NCBI GenBank assembly: GCA_029834535.1
Contig: JAQMWT010000548.1
Coordinates: forward strand, 62,001-126,000
Origin: Chrysophaeum taylorii
Taxonomy: Eukaryota; Sar; Pelagophyceae; Pelagomonadales; Pelagomonadaceae
Direction: 5' to 3'
DNA: 64,000 nt
Part shown: piece by piece, positions 32,401 through 43,433 of the stretch
Layout: each line of letters opens with the position of its first letter
Position numbering within the stretch: the first letter of the stretch is position 1
Translations under genes and position numbers: made by a program
The notes under the pieces: model-generated
Database searches by the model: none
Seen by the model: only the letters and a program-made list of their open reading frames with translations
Told to the model about the DNA's origin: nothing

Positions 32401-33422
32401 GAGGTTCGACACGACCGAGCCCACGGCGAACGGCACGAAGGCGAACACCCCCAGGTAGGCCGCGTTGAACACGACGAGCCAGCTCACGTTGCGTGCCACG
32501 TTGACGAGCGGGCCCCGGAGTCCGAGGAGCTCGTCCATGGCGATGTGGAGCTCGATCTCGTCGTCGTCGTCTTGGTTCCCGAGCGCCCCTCCGACGTTGT
32601 TGTTCTGGTCGTTGTTATTCTGGTTGTTGTTGTCGTTGTGTCCCTCCTCGTCGCCGCCGTCGTCGTCGTCATCGTCGTCGTCGTTCGCGAGGGCCGCCGC
32701 AGCTTCCTCCGCCTCGACGTCTGGCGCGACGTCGCGGACCGGGTCCGGGCGCGCGCGACGGCGGGCGCGGCGATTATTCGGGCGCGGGTGGTTATTCTCG
32801 TCGTTCTCCATCTCCATGATTTCCCAGCGCACGCGCATGTAATCCGTAAACGAAAGGAGGGAGAGAAAGCTGACGACGATGGCGACGACGATCGCGAGGC
32901 CCGAGCCGAGTTCCTCGGCGAGACGCCTGGCCGTCCACGCGACGGGGAGCTCCGAGGGTCGGTGGACCCAGGCCCGGTACAACACGCAGGTCGCCAGCGG
33001 AGTCGCGACGAGCCAGAGCAGCACCGAAAGCACGACGCGCGCGACGAAGGGCAGAGCGCGCGCGACGACGAAGCGCGCGCCCGCGACCGCGAGCACGAAG
33101 ACCGACACGCGGCGCGGCGCGTCCTCGGCGTATATGGGGGCGAACTCGAAGGTGTACCCGCAAAGCTCGCACCGGTCGTTCCCCGAGTGCTCCAGCCACT
33201 GCACCAGACACTCTTCGTGGCAGTACATGATCGACCCCCGGCATCGGCACCTGCGCCTCCAAGATAATAACCACCGACGCGAACTGTTACATCCACTCAC
33301 GGAATGTAGAGGGTGCGCGAGCTCTCCGCGACGCCGCGGCATATGCGGCACTCGGGCTCGTTGTCGGCGGCCATTTCGGCCGTCGCCACCTCCCGATCGT
33401 CATCGTCGACGTCGTCCATCAT
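29448..33422 (-). CDS. MARCH6/Doa10-like RING-CH E3 ubiquitin ligase (three exons)
   Basis: Exons 33301-33422, 29582-33250 and 29448-29538, giving 1293 residues. The first intron (50 bp) splits the RING-CH finger: CRICRG..., then PCRCRGSIMYCHEECLVQWL and CELCGYTF after splicing, a complete C4HC3 set. The second intron (43 bp) restores the family C-terminus, ending in RYLVGLRLQNHHE, like the conserved LVGQRLVNYE of Doa10/TEB4. Many hydrophobic segments lie between, as expected for the 14-span ER enzyme of ER-associated degradation. Long Ala/Arg/Asp-rich loops are typical of this GC-rich genome. The antisense strand of this gene is open for over 1200 codons, a by-product of composition. Confidence 0.9.
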
Positions 33423-33561
33423 CGGAACGGGGAGGGAGAGCCTGGCTTGCCTGCTGCGTGGTGGCGAGGTGAGTGAGTGAGTCACCCCGCCTCGCCTGGG
33501 GGAACGAACTCTCTCTTAAAGATTTCAAGCCTCCCGCAAACTCGAAACCCTAATACGGTGC

Positions 33562-34448
33562 ATGATGGGAATCCGCCAAGAGGCCTACGGCTCGCATCCG
33601 TCGCAGTTCCTCCGCCTCCACGTCCCGCCGGGCAGGTCCCTGACGACGATCGTGATTGTCCACGGCGGGTACTGGAAGAATAAATACACCCTCGACAACG
33701 CGGCCATCTCGTCTTTGGCTCCCGCGCTTTCGGAGGCGGGCTACGCCGTCGTCGAAGTCGAGTACCGGCGTCGCGACGACGCCGGGGGCGGCTGGCCGGG
33801 CTCGTGCGACGACCTCGTCGCCGCTCTGCGCCATATCGCGACCGGCGCTGGCGACGCCTGGGGTAGCGTCGACGCTTCGCGCGTCGTTCTCCTCGGCCAC
33901 AGCGCGGGGGGGTACCTCGCGCTCGTCGCCGCGCACCGGGCGGCGGCGAGTGGGGAGTGCCTCGTGCCGCGACTCACGGTGAGGAGAATCGATTGTCGAT
34001 CGACCGACACCGACCTGACAGGTTGCCGTCGCGCCGGTCGCCTATTTCGTCGAGGTTGTCCGCGCTGATCGGCGCGCAGGTCGCCGACCTCGTCGCGGGC
34101 TTCGAGCGACGACTCTCGGACGAGGGCGATGCGGTCGAGCGCTTTATGGGCGTTCCCTACGACAAGGATCCCGACCTCTACCGCCGCGCTTCCCCAATCC
34201 ACGCCATGCTCCCGCTCAAGACCCCCACGCTCATCGTCACGGGCACCGACGACGTCGACGTCCCCGTGGACATGACGCGCGCCTTCGCCACCGCGGCGGC
34301 TGAGGCTGCGCGCCGCGCGCCTGCGGAGGCCGAGGCTCCGCCCCCCCACTACGTCGAGCTCCTCGGTGCCGACCACTACACGCCCCTCGACGCGACCACG
34401 CCCCACTGGGCTACCTTGCTCGCGACCATCGAGGCCGCCTTTGGATGA
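33562..34448 (+). CDS. Alpha/beta-hydrolase, kynurenine-formamidase-like (three exons)
   Basis: Exons 33562-33978, 34022-34036 (15 nt) and 34080-34448; both introns are 43 bp. Product 266 residues. Oxyanion HGG at 34-36, nucleophile elbow GHSAGG with Ser114, acid in TGTDDVDVP and His in GADHY. The pattern fits small esterases such as kynurenine formamidase (arylformamidase). The middle exon encodes only VAVAP and is needed to keep the beta strand before DLVAGFE; its phase-0 boundaries and GT-AG ends support it. Divergent from the ubiquitin ligase gene. Confidence 0.82.
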
Positions 34449-35081
34449 TTGGCTTGACTTGACTTGACTTCGAGGGGGAACGAATGAAAAAACGAGTGAT
34501 AATATGACGGAACCGCCGCCCCCCCCCGCGCGTACAACAATTCTAACGTCTTTAATATGTACTTTTTTCCCGAAACAGGAGGATTTTTCGGGTCGGGGGG
34601 GGGTGTCGAAAAAATGTTCCGTCGGGAGGCCGTTAAACGCTCCCAAAACCGGTGTGTCGTATACATACTGCAAAGTGCCCAATACACTTATTATTATTAT
34701 TATTAAGAATGCTCGCTCACAGAAGAGTGAACAAGACACAAAACAAAACGTTGAGAAGGAGGGCACGCACTGCACTGCCATCATATTAGAACAACAACAA
34801 CAACAACAACAAGGCTGGTGGTGGTGTGCTCCCGGCCGGTCCCAAGATGACGGTGTTGTCGTCGTCTTTGTTGATCGAGGAGGGGATGGGCTCGCGGGCG
34901 GGCGTGGAGGAGAGCTGCGACGAGTCGACCCCGGTGTTGCGCGGGACGATGAGCTGCTGCGAGAGCCAGATTGCCGGTCGGTGGGGATTCGGAAAGAACG
35001 CCGAGATCACGAGCGAATTCATGTGCGAAAAAAGTTTTGGCGTGCTCGCAAACCCCCCCCCCCCATAGGTTTCGGCGGACG
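34449..35081. other. Spacer with A/T-rich and trinucleotide tracts
   Basis: Contains ATT repeats near 34685-34705, a CAA tract at 34791-34812 and C-runs near 34520 and 35050. No gene recognised; frames here are short and without motifs. Confidence 0.6.
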
Positions 35082-37808
35082 ATGGACTGCGGGTCGGAGG
35101 AGGAGCACGAAGGCGACGTCGGACCGGACGCGGAGGACGACGAGCGCGGGAAGAAGCGTCGGCGGAAGCGGCCGTGCGACGGCGAGTACGAGGGGTTCTT
35201 CTCGATATTGCTGCCGGCCAAGTCGCAGCGCAAGGAAAAGCGGGAGGCGGTCGAGTGGGAGTCGAAGAAGGTGTTCGAGACGGTGACGTTTCGGTTCGCG
35301 GACGCCGATGGAGGGTACGAGATCTCGGCCTCGGGGTGCAACGAGTACGGGCCCTTCGACATGACGGGGCGGTGCGCGCAGGACGGGTCGAGTTTGGTGA
35401 TGATCCGGCGGTACCTCCCGCCGATCACGGTGGCCAAGCCCGGCGCGCGGTGCCGGGGTTCGGTGGTCGCGCGCATGCCGCCCGGCGATGACGCCATCCA
35501 GGACGATCGCTCGTCGACGGAGGCCCCGACGACTCGGGCCTCGCGGACGGCGGTCTCGCGCGGAGATAATGCGGGCAACCCCGTCGCGCGCGTCTTCGAC
35601 CTCGCCCGCGAGAGACTCGACCGAGGCGAGGGTCGGCGAGCTCGAACGGTCGGCGTCGAAGAGGCGGCGCGGCTGGTCGGAGAGCTCGTCGCTCCGCGGC
35701 CGGTCCCGCCGCGACGACGCCGCGTTCCGTTTTCCGCCGCCGCCGACGAGGGCCCGGCGCGGCGGGCTTGCTCGGCGACCGAGCGGTCGACGACCCTCGT
35801 CTCGGAGCTCGACTACGAACGTCACGTACGAACCTTCGTCGACGCGTTCGAAAAAGGCCAATTCGCGCGGCTCTGGCCCATCGCTCGGGCCGTGCTCGAG
35901 CGGGCGATCGAGGAGGTCCCCGAGGATCCCGAGCCCCAGATCGTCCGCCTCGTCGTGAGCAGCGACGACAAAAGGTCGGCGCCCGGCGTCCTCCCGCCGG
36001 CGTCGCGCTCGGCCGCGCTCGCGACGGGCCTCTCGTCGCTCGACGGCTCGATCGCGCTTCGCGGCGACGTCGAGCCGACCAACCCGGGGGCCTTCCACGT
36101 CAACACGATCGTGGGCGGGTTTGGGATTCGGGCCTTCGACGGCCTCGACGCCCTCGTCGCCGGCGGCGCCAAGCTCGCGGCCCAGGGGGCGCGCGCGGTC
36201 GTCCTCGACGCCCGGGTCTCGACGGGCTCGGCGACCGAAGCCTACTGCGACGACCTCGCCGAGGTCGCGGGCATGCGCGCGATCTGCCCCGCCCGCGCCG
36301 GCTGGCGCTTCGGCCCGATGGGCCTCACCCTCGCGGGCGGCGAGGACCGGCGCCACTACCTCATCCTCGGCTGGGAGGGCGGCCTCACGCCCACGCACTG
36401 CGACTTTGGCGTCCAGACGGTCCTCTACAACACGCTCGGCGGCTGCAACCGCGTCCTCGGCGTGCCGCGCGAGGTCGCCGTCGTCCTCCACGCCCTGCGC
36501 GAGAGCCTCGTCAACAACGGCCTCGGCTGGTCCAAGGAGTGCGACGCGAAGCTCGTCGACTTCGAGGCCACGGCCCTCCACGAGCTCCTCGTCCGCGGCA
36601 AGATCGAGTACGACGAGTTTTACGCTGGCGAGTCCATGCTCATACTCCCGCGCGGCGGCCACGCCGTCCTCACGGGCGCCGGCAACAAGGTCGTCCTCGC
36701 GGGCGAGTGGCACCTCCAGCCCGACGGCAAGGCGGCCCTCGCCCTCCCCACAGCCTTCTACCAAAAAGCGCCCCGGACCCGCGGTCGACGCTCGAGAGAC
36801 GATCGGGAAATGGCCGACGCCGCCGCCGCCGCCGCCGCCGCGCGCCACCCCTCGCCGCGCCGCAAGGCGACCGACGACGACGACGACCTCGAAGACGACG
36901 ACGACGACGACGACGCCAAGCGCCTCCGGCCCATGATCACCAAGGGTCTCGGCCGCCGCGACCCCGGAGCGCCGACCTGCCGCGATCGCGCGCTCTCGTC
37001 GCTTTGCGACGACGACGACGCCGCCGCCGACGACGCTGGTGCGGAGGGGCCGGCGACCAAGGAGGGGCCGGCGACGAAGGAGGGGTCGCTGTCTTCGTCG
37101 CCGCCCGAGGATACCCTCCAGCAGTCCGACGGCGGCGACCACGGCGACGAGACCACCCCGCGAGTCCGGCGCGTCGCCTCGAGCCTACGAGAAGCGCTCG
37201 AGGTGGTGGTCGTCGCGAGGCCGTCGTCGCGCGTCCGACTCGACCTCCGAACGGAGGCTCCCGGTTCCCTTCTGATCGTGTGCCAGGCGCTTCGCGCGAA
37301 AGACGCGGACGGCTGCCGGGTGCGCGTCCACCTCCGACCATCCTGGGACGACCATCGCCCGGAGCGATGGATCGACGTGGCGCTATGGGAAAGGGTCGCC
37401 CTCGAGGCAGACGTTGCTTCCGCGCAGACGGCCGGCGCCTCGGCGGTCGTCGTAGGCTTCGTCAAATCTCGTCGTTCTTCTCTAGATGGAGGCGTTGTTT
37501 TCGACGACGAGCAGCTCGCACGAGTTTCAGACTCGGCTCGCCCCGCGCGCGTCGTCCTCGCCGCGCCCTCCTTCGACGCCGTCGTTCTCGGCGACGCCCC
37601 CCGCGCGCGCCGCCCGCTCCTCGATTCCGAAGATGTTGCCAGGATCCTCGTCGACGTCGCCGCCGCGATCGACAACCTTGTTTCTCTCGGAGTCTCGGCC
37701 GCCTACACGCGCGCGCTCGCGAACAATCTCGACCTCGTCCAGCGCGCGGCGCGCGACCGACGATTCGACCTCCTCGGTTGCCCCTCGAGCCAGCAGCAGC
37801 AGTTCTGA
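35082..37808 (+). CDS. JmjC/cupin-like dioxygenase protein with possible CutC-like C-terminus
   Basis: 908 residues. An N-terminal region (about 40-120) reads like a small beta domain (VTFRFADADGGYEISASG, EYGPFDMTGRC). The middle carries a JmjC/cupin-like metal site: His439 and Asp441 in THCDFG and a distal His527 in ILPRGGHAV, flanked by YNTLGGCNRVLGVP and VVLAGEWHL. This suggests a 2-oxoglutarate Fe(II) hydroxylase or demethylase. After an Asp-rich, Ser-rich linker, the last 190 residues (ASSLREALEVVVVARPSSRV, RVRVHLRPSWDD, GASAVVVGFV, DNLVSLGVSAAYTRAL) resemble the CutC TIM-barrel pattern. The CutC call is tentative. Start chosen as the ATG at 35082; upstream in-frame sequence is low-quality coding. 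Confidence 0.7.
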   Translation: MDCGSEEEHEGDVGPDAEDDERGKKRRRKRPCDGEYEGFFSILLPAKSQRKEKREAVEWESKKVFETVTFRFADADGGYEISASGCNEYGPFDMTGRCAQDGSSLVMIRRYLPPITVAKPGARCRGSVVARMPPGDDAIQDDRSSTEAPTTRASRTAVSRGDNAGNPVARVFDLARERLDRGEGRRARTVGVEEAARLVGELVAPRPVPPRRRRVPFSAAADEGPARRACSATERSTTLVSELDYERHVRTFVDAFEKGQFARLWPIARAVLERAIEEVPEDPEPQIVRLVVSSDDKRSAPGVLPPASRSAALATGLSSLDGSIALRGDVEPTNPGAFHVNTIVGGFGIRAFDGLDALVAGGAKLAAQGARAVVLDARVSTGSATEAYCDDLAEVAGMRAICPARAGWRFGPMGLTLAGGEDRRHYLILGWEGGLTPTHCDFGVQTVLYNTLGGCNRVLGVPREVAVVLHALRESLVNNGLGWSKECDAKLVDFEATALHELLVRGKIEYDEFYAGESMLILPRGGHAVLTGAGNKVVLAGEWHLQPDGKAALALPTAFYQKAPRTRGRRSRDDREMADAAAAAAAARHPSPRRKATDDDDDLEDDDDDDDAKRLRPMITKGLGRRDPGAPTCRDRALSSLCDDDDAAADDAGAEGPATKEGPATKEGSLSSSPPEDTLQQSDGGDHGDETTPRVRRVASSLREALEVVVVARPSSRVRLDLRTEAPGSLLIVCQALRAKDADGCRVRVHLRPSWDDHRPERWIDVALWERVALEADVASAQTAGASAVVVGFVKSRRSSLDGGVVFDDEQLARVSDSARPARVVLAAPSFDAVVLGDAPRARRPLLDSEDVARILVDVAAAIDNLVSLGVSAAYTRALANNLDLVQRAARDRRFDLLGCPSSQQQQF

Positions 37809-38886
37809 CCAAAAGACGACGGCATGGCGTCCAATATCCTAACTAACTGGGCCGTCTTCTCCTTCTTACTACCCGATTTTTTTCGCGCCCATCGCTTATC
37901 CTTTGATGATGATGATGATGAGACTTCGCTTCTTGGATTTTCTACTAATTTCGCGTTCGATCACTACACCTCGCCTCTTTTTTCGCCACCACCACGACGC
38001 TGAGACGTGGGTTCTTTCTTCTCCTTCTTCTTCTTGTTCTGCTTGGTTCGATGGTGGGCCTCCGCCCGACTCCACCTCGACGACCATCGCAGACGCCCGC
38101 GGCACCGCGCAGTCAGACTGCGCAGGCATCTCGTATTACCGCCCAAGCACCCCTCTCCCGCAGCGAGATATGGGGATCAAGCGGCTTATTTTATAAGCGC
38201 GACGCGCAACATCAAACAACGGCGACGCCGCAGGCTTTTTTGTCCTTGGTGTGAGTCCCTGCGGAAAATAAGATGTCCTTCGGGTTCGCTGGGGAGGATC
38301 TTCGCTCCGAGCTCGCTGTAGGAGCGAGATGGTGGCGGCAAGGCAAGTCTTCCTCTCAATCCCTCTGGGAAAAGATGATGCCCCGAGCAAGCAAGCAAGC
38401 AGGCAAGCGCCTGCTACGAATATAAGGTAGTACGGATACCCCCCCCCCCCCACGGAGCTGGAGGGCGCCGTTAACGAGATAAAACAGTGACAAAGGGGGA
38501 ATTTTTGGCGTGGGGCATGCTGCTCGATAAAACAACAGGCATACCGAAAGAAATTGATGACATGGGGGGAGGGCACTCAAGGTCTCTCGGCGTCGCGGGC
38601 GTGTTGTCGTGATGGTCTAGAGGAGGGCGCGCGGTGGTATAAGAGATCGACCAAACGCGGGTCGAAAAACGAATAGGGGGCAGCGGAAAGAGTCTACGGA
38701 GAGGAGGTTGATGCCGAGACAAAACGAGTAAACGACGACTCGCGTCGGCCGCGGACAACGCGCCTCGAAAGAAACGTGAGATGAAACTTTTTTGTTCTCT
38801 CAAAAACGAGAAACAAGGCGAGCCGGCAGCGGTTACAGTTTGTGCGCACGGCGGACTCGGGGTCAAGGCGGAGACGTTCCGTTCGA
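37809..38886. other. Intergenic region, no gene seen
   Basis: About 1.1 kb between a rightward and a leftward gene end. Contains GAT repeats near 37905, T/C-rich tracts, a GCAA/GCAG run near 38390-38407 and a C-run near 38440. Frames on both strands lack recognisable motifs. Presumably two 3' UTRs plus spacer. Confidence 0.6.
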
Positions 38887-40572
38887 TCAGTCGGCGCGCC
38901 GGTCGCAGAAATAGTTGAGGTTTTCGCGGGCCCTCGCAACGCGAAGCGGGCCCTTGTACTTGGCGTCGCAGGAAAGGAGGAGCGAGATGGTGCCGGCAGT
39001 TATGTAGAGGCAGCGTCCGGGCCTGAGTTCGTACTGGTGGGCGCGAAGGGGCTCCTCGCCGTCGGGACCGGGCGCCGAGCGGGTCGCGCCAATGCCCTCG
39101 ACGCAGATGAGGATCGAGGGTACGTTGAGGGGTGCGATTTTGTACTCGTGTCCGGGCTCGACCGTGGTGACGAGGACCTCAAACTCGGGGACGGGAGGCG
39201 TGTAGCGGAGCGTGTGGGACCCCTCGTCCGCGTGCTCGAGACGACCAAACTCGATGTCGGGCCCGCCCATCGTGTAGGTGAGCATCTCGATCAAGTTCTT
39301 GACGTCCTTTGCTTTCGGGGTGAGACCGGCGCGAACCACGTTGTCCGAGCAGGCCATGCACTCCAAAATCTCGCCAGCGACGTAGGCGTGGGGCTCGTTG
39401 GCGGCCATGAAGAAAGACTCGCCGGGCGCGATGAGGAGGTAGTTGAGGAAGAGGGGGGCCATCGCGCCCGCGTCGCCCGGGAATTGCTCGGCAAGACGGA
39501 GGATGGCGCGCGCGGCCTTGCGCTCCCAAGGTGACTCGACCATATTCAGGGCGCCCGAGGCGTCGCCCGACGGCGGATTGATGTGCGTCGCTCCCGAGCC
39601 TCGGTACGCGCTCGACTGCTCCGAGCGGAGGCGGGCGATCAGAAGGTCGAGCTGGCGCTTGGACACCTCGGGATCGCAGCTCATGAAGCTCTCGAAGACA
39701 GCCATCAGGGCCGCGCGCTGTTCGCAGGGATCGACGGGCGAGGCCGTGAACACCTTGAGCTGCGCCTCGATGTCGACGCACGCGGCAAACTCGCGGTGGC
39801 GGCGCAAGTTGACCGCAATCTCCGAGAGCCGCCGGAAGCCGCACATCGCCTCGAAGGGGGTCAGCGCGATGGCCATCTCCGGCTTGTGGTTCGCGTCCTT
39901 GTACTGCTTGGGATTCTGAAGGTGGAGTTGCCGCGCGCGCTCCTTGTCGGGATGCGCCTGGATACTGAGAGCCTTCCCCGCGCTCAAAACCTTGAACAAC
40001 CACGGGAGCTGGCCGGCAGGGGCGTCCACGACCTTGGCCAGCTCGGTCCCGTCGTCCAACAGACTCGGCCCCGAGGGGTGCGTCCCGAGCCATAGTTCGG
40101 CGTACGGCGCCGACTGATCGATGCTCTGGATCGACGCCGACTCTAACGCGTACCGCGACACGCGGCTGTCCGCGCCGCGGATGCCCCAGGCGTACTGCTT
40201 CACTGCCGGCTTCAACCGGTACACGCGCCCCTGCCGCTTCGCCACGTCGCGCGCCTCCATGTTGTGACCGTTCTCGGCGACGCCATTCGGGGGATGGAGC
40301 ACAGGCGTGTGGTCCCCCGCGATAATTGTCTCGCTCAGACCCGTCGTCGGCTCCTCCTTGGTCTCCTCCGCAATCGTCTTCCCAAACATCGACCCAATAA
40401 TATGCCGCACCAACAGATCGACCTCCTGCGGCTTCTCGCACGCGACTGACTTTTTTTTCGCCGCCTCTCGCACTCTGATAATGTTGGTGCTAATAAAGGG
40501 TTCTAAAAGTAATAAATAATGAGCCGTAATACAATGTGTCTTTTTCATTATTTCTGCCGCCCCGTGACTCAT
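38887..40572 (-). CDS. Mannose-6-phosphate isomerase, type I
   Basis: Up to 561 residues. From about residue 115 it follows type I phosphomannose isomerases: VKQYAWG, AELWLGTHPSGPS, zinc ligands in SIQAHPDK (Gln, His), HKPEMAIAL (Glu) and ANEPHAY (His), then a C-terminal cupin half ending in the family region around ITAGTISLLL. It interconverts mannose-6-phosphate and fructose-6-phosphate, feeding GDP-mannose and glycan synthesis. The N-terminal extension is unusual; the real start may be the Met at 40389 (MFGKTIAEET), which leaves a 54-residue extension. Confidence 0.92.
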   Translation of the reverse strand: MSHGAAEIMKKTHCITAHYLLLLEPFISTNIIRVREAAKKKSVACEKPQEVDLLVRHIIGSMFGKTIAEETKEEPTTGLSETIIAGDHTPVLHPPNGVAENGHNMEARDVAKRQGRVYRLKPAVKQYAWGIRGADSRVSRYALESASIQSIDQSAPYAELWLGTHPSGPSLLDDGTELAKVVDAPAGQLPWLFKVLSAGKALSIQAHPDKERARQLHLQNPKQYKDANHKPEMAIALTPFEAMCGFRRLSEIAVNLRRHREFAACVDIEAQLKVFTASPVDPCEQRAALMAVFESFMSCDPEVSKRQLDLLIARLRSEQSSAYRGSGATHINPPSGDASGALNMVESPWERKAARAILRLAEQFPGDAGAMAPLFLNYLLIAPGESFFMAANEPHAYVAGEILECMACSDNVVRAGLTPKAKDVKNLIEMLTYTMGGPDIEFGRLEHADEGSHTLRYTPPVPEFEVLVTTVEPGHEYKIAPLNVPSILICVEGIGATRSAPGPDGEEPLRAHQYELRPGRCLYITAGTISLLLSCDAKYKGPLRVARARENLNYFCDRRAD

Positions 40573-40735
40573 AATAGTTGTCTAACTGTGTGTCCAACGG
40601 AACTTACCCAACGGTTCTCCAACAACTGACTACCACAAAAAGGCCGGGGGGGTACGGACGGTCGGTCGTTCGGGTACTACTGCTGCTGCTGCTGTCACTC
40701 CCAACAACAACAACAACAACAAAAAAAGCCTGTTC

Positions 40736-42034
40736 TCAGCCACCGGCGGCACCGCCGGCAGCAGGTGATTTCGAAGCAGCATCGTGCGCATGGTGCTGAA
40801 ATTGTTTTTTGGGCGCCGCCGCCGGGAGCGGGATGGTGACCCTGGCGTATTCTTGGAGGAGTTTGTTGGCGATAACGACGTGCTGGATCTCCGAAGTGCC
40901 CTCGTAGATCTCAGTGATCCGGGCGTCGCGGTAGTAGCGCTCTGCGGGCATATCCGTGACGAAGCCCATGCCACCCAAAATCTGGATGGCCTGGTGCGCG
41001 CAGAAGGTGGCGGCCTCGCTCGCGGTCAGCTTGGCCATCGCGGCTTGCTTGGTGAAGTCGAGGCCAGCGTCCTTGTCGGAGGCGGCCTTCCAGGTCAACA
41101 AGCGCGCGCTCTCGAGGCGGCAGGCCATGTCGGAGAGTTTGTGCTGGATCGCGTACAAGGAGGCAATGGGCTTGCCAAAGGCCTGGCGCTCGGCCGAGTA
41201 CTTAGCGGCGACGTCGAGCGAGGCCTGCGCGATCCCGAGGGCCTGCGCGGCGACGCCGATGCGGCCGCCGTCGAGGGTCTGCATCGCGATTTTAAACCCC
41301 TCGCCCTGCTCGCCGATCATATGGTTCTTGGGGATGCGGCAGTCCTCCATGATGAGGTTCGCGGTCGAGCACGCGCGGATGCCGAGTTTGTCCTCGGGGG
41401 CGCCCACCGAAAAGCCCGGGGTATCGGTGGGCACCAAAAAGGCCGAGATGCCCTTGTGTCCCAAAGACTTGTCGGTCGTGGCAAACACGAGAGCCGCGTC
41501 GGCCTCGAGGGCGTTGCTGATCCACGCCTTAGTGCCGAAAAGGACCCACTCGTCGCCGTCGAGCCGCGCCGTCGTCGCGGCCGCGCCCGCGTCCGAGCCG
41601 TTGCCGGGCTCGGACAAGCCAAAGCATCCGAGCTTCTCGCCCATCGCGAAGGGCGCTAAAAACTCGTTTAGAAGGTCCGCGCTCGCATTCTTTTCGACGG
41701 GCGCGCAGTACAGCGAGTTGTTCACGCTCATGATCACCCCCGTCGAGGCGCACCCCCGCGACACCTCTTCCATCGCGATCGCGTACGCGAGGGTGTCCAT
41801 GCCGGCGCCGCCGTGGGACTCGCTCACGCACATTCCCATGAAACCCTGGTCCGCCAGCTCAGCAACGATTTCGGCGGGAAACTTGTGGAGCTGGTCGTTC
41901 GACGCGGCCACCGGAAACAGCCGCTCCTCGGCGAAGCTCCGAGCGACCTCCCGGATCTGCTGGTGCTCCTCGGCGAGCGCGAACTGCGACAGCCGCCGCC
42001 GCGTCGTGCGCCCAATGAGAAACCGACGGAACAT
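40736..42034 (-). CDS. Acyl-CoA dehydrogenase, short/branched-chain type, mitochondrial
   Basis: 432 residues. The N-terminus ([20 protein letters not shown]) looks like a mitochondrial presequence. Family motifs follow: [82 protein letters not shown] and the catalytic-base segment [15 protein letters not shown]-dependent alpha,beta-dehydrogenation of acyl-CoA in beta-oxidation; the sequence is closest in pattern to ACADS/ACADSB. The C-terminal 30 residues are Ala/Pro-rich and family-foreign. Confidence 0.93.
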   Translation of the reverse strand: MFRRFLIGRTTRRRLSQFALAEEHQQIREVARSFAEERLFPVAASNDQLHKFPAEIVAELADQGFMGMCVSESHGGAGMDTLAYAIAMEEVSRGCASTGVIMSVNNSLYCAPVEKNASADLLNEFLAPFAMGEKLGCFGLSEPGNGSDAGAAATTARLDGDEWVLFGTKAWISNALEADAALVFATTDKSLGHKGISAFLVPTDTPGFSVGAPEDKLGIRACSTANLIMEDCRIPKNHMIGEQGEGFKIAMQTLDGGRIGVAAQALGIAQASLDVAAKYSAERQAFGKPIASLYAIQHKLSDMACRLESARLLTWKAASDKDAGLDFTKQAAMAKLTASEAATFCAHQAIQILGGMGFVTDMPAERYYRDARITEIYEGTSEIQHVVIANKLLQEYARVTIPLPAAAPKKQFQHHAHDAASKSPAAGGAAGG

Positions 42035-42446
42035 GCTTTTTTTACTTCAAAGCTAAAGAACGGACGACGCTCCTGCTAAGAAGGGGGGGGGGCGGGGGTT
42101 AGTTATTAAACGTCGTCGTCGACAAGGGGGTGGGCGTGCGTGTCTGAGGTTTTAGAGTCAGGCAGCGAGGGTTTGAAAAGTCGAATGGTACGGGTTTGGT
42201 CGAATGATGCGTGGCGACGAGACGCGCTAGGGGTGCCTAGCAGGGCGGAAGAATATTCCCGATCACAGACTTTTTCTTTCCAAAGGTCGCCTGCTAGAGC
42301 ATGTCGTTGTTTGCGCCGCGTGTTGTTGCTCGCATCCATCATCATTTTCACCTTCGGCACGTCTTCGCACGCGTCTTCGTCGACCGTCCTTGGTGTTGTC
42401 GGTCCGTCGAGGGTAGGTGCTTGCTGTTTCCTGGCAAGACATCTTC

Positions 42447-43433
42447 TCAGTAGATGGCCACCGTCCGAACTTCGATGGACTCGCGGGGGGGAGCGTCCGG
42501 GGGCGAGGCGGGGTCTGCCATCGCGGAGTGAAGGACGAAGATGGCACCGTCGCGGCGCGCTTGGGCTCGGAGGTCGCGGACTCCCGAATCCCAGGTCTTG
42601 AGAAGGATCGCCTCTCGAGGGGTCATGTCCGGGAAATAGCGCCAGGCGTGTCTTTCGGAGAACTTTGCAAAGTAATTCTCGCCGACGCGGTCCTTGTAGT
42701 AGATCTTGAAGGTGACGAGATCCTCGTCGCGGACGGTGCTCGCGTCGCAGCAACACAAAGGGAGCTCGCGGACTGGCTGTATAGGGCGCCAAACGTTAAT
42801 GATCGCAAACCGGTCCGCGGCGGCGTCTTGGGGGGAAAGGGGGGTCTGCGCGAGAACATCGTTGACTTTGGGGGGCTCCGCGAGCATCTGGACGCGAAGC
42901 GGCGCGCTGTCGCCGGTGTAGTCGGCGTGGACGATTGGTGCCGGCTTCTGCGGCGTGTCTCCCTTCAACTCGAGAGGCCGATGGCTCCTCACGTTGTGGT
43001 CAAATGCTACCACCTTCCGGGCCCCGGTCGCCGCGCGCACGACCTCTTCGCAGTGCTTGTAGTACTCGCCCACGACGGACGCGCGATCGTAAAAGTCGAC
43101 AGACTCGTCGACGGACGTGTCGACGAGCGCGAACCCGTTCTGCGAGAGCGTGCAGAGGCCGCGGCCGTTGGTGACCTCGACCGTTCGCTCGTCCCACGCG
43201 GCACCTTGGAGCTCCGCGTCGCTACCCGTCACGTCCCGGCGCGTGCTAATGCTTTGCACGTGCGGCTTCACGTAGTTGAGCGCCGTGCGCACCGACGCGA
43301 TCTCGGACCCCTGCCACTCAACGCTCGCCTCGGGCGAGCGAGCGACCCCGGGCCAACCAGACTTGTCGCAGTCGGCCGACGACGCAACCGCGAGGGGGAA
43401 GATGCGGCACCCGAGCCGCGCAGCGAGCTGCAT
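42447..43433 (-). CDS. CmcJ/AsaB-like non-heme iron oxidoreductase
   Basis: 328 residues, single exon. The pattern VVAFDHNVR, then VHADYTGDSAP, INVWRPI, PLCCCDASTV and the late FPDMTPREAILLKTWDS is characteristic of the CmcJ/NvfI/AsaB group, 2OG-related enzymes that modify secondary metabolites in fungi. His/Asp in VHADY are candidate metal ligands. Substrate unknown. Confidence 0.8.
   Translation of the reverse strand: MQLAARLGCRIFPLAVASSADCDKSGWPGVARSPEASVEWQGSEIASVRTALNYVKPHVQSISTRRDVTGSDAELQGAAWDERTVEVTNGRGLCTLSQNGFALVDTSVDESVDFYDRASVVGEYYKHCEEVVRAATGARKVVAFDHNVRSHRPLELKGDTPQKPAPIVHADYTGDSAPLRVQMLAEPPKVNDVLAQTPLSPQDAAADRFAIINVWRPIQPVRELPLCCCDASTVRDEDLVTFKIYYKDRVGENYFAKFSERHAWRYFPDMTPREAILLKTWDSGVRDLRAQARRDGAIFVLHSAMADPASPPDAPPRESIEVRTVAIY

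Noticed and set aside
29605-33267. 1220-codon open frame on the + strand
   Set aside because: Exact antisense of the MARCH6-like gene, whose RING-CH finger and C-terminus are recognisable; GC-rich codon use opens the opposite strand.
35019-37142. 707-codon frame on the - strand
   Set aside because: Antisense of the JmjC-like gene; no motifs, composition dominated by complement of GAC/GCC codons.
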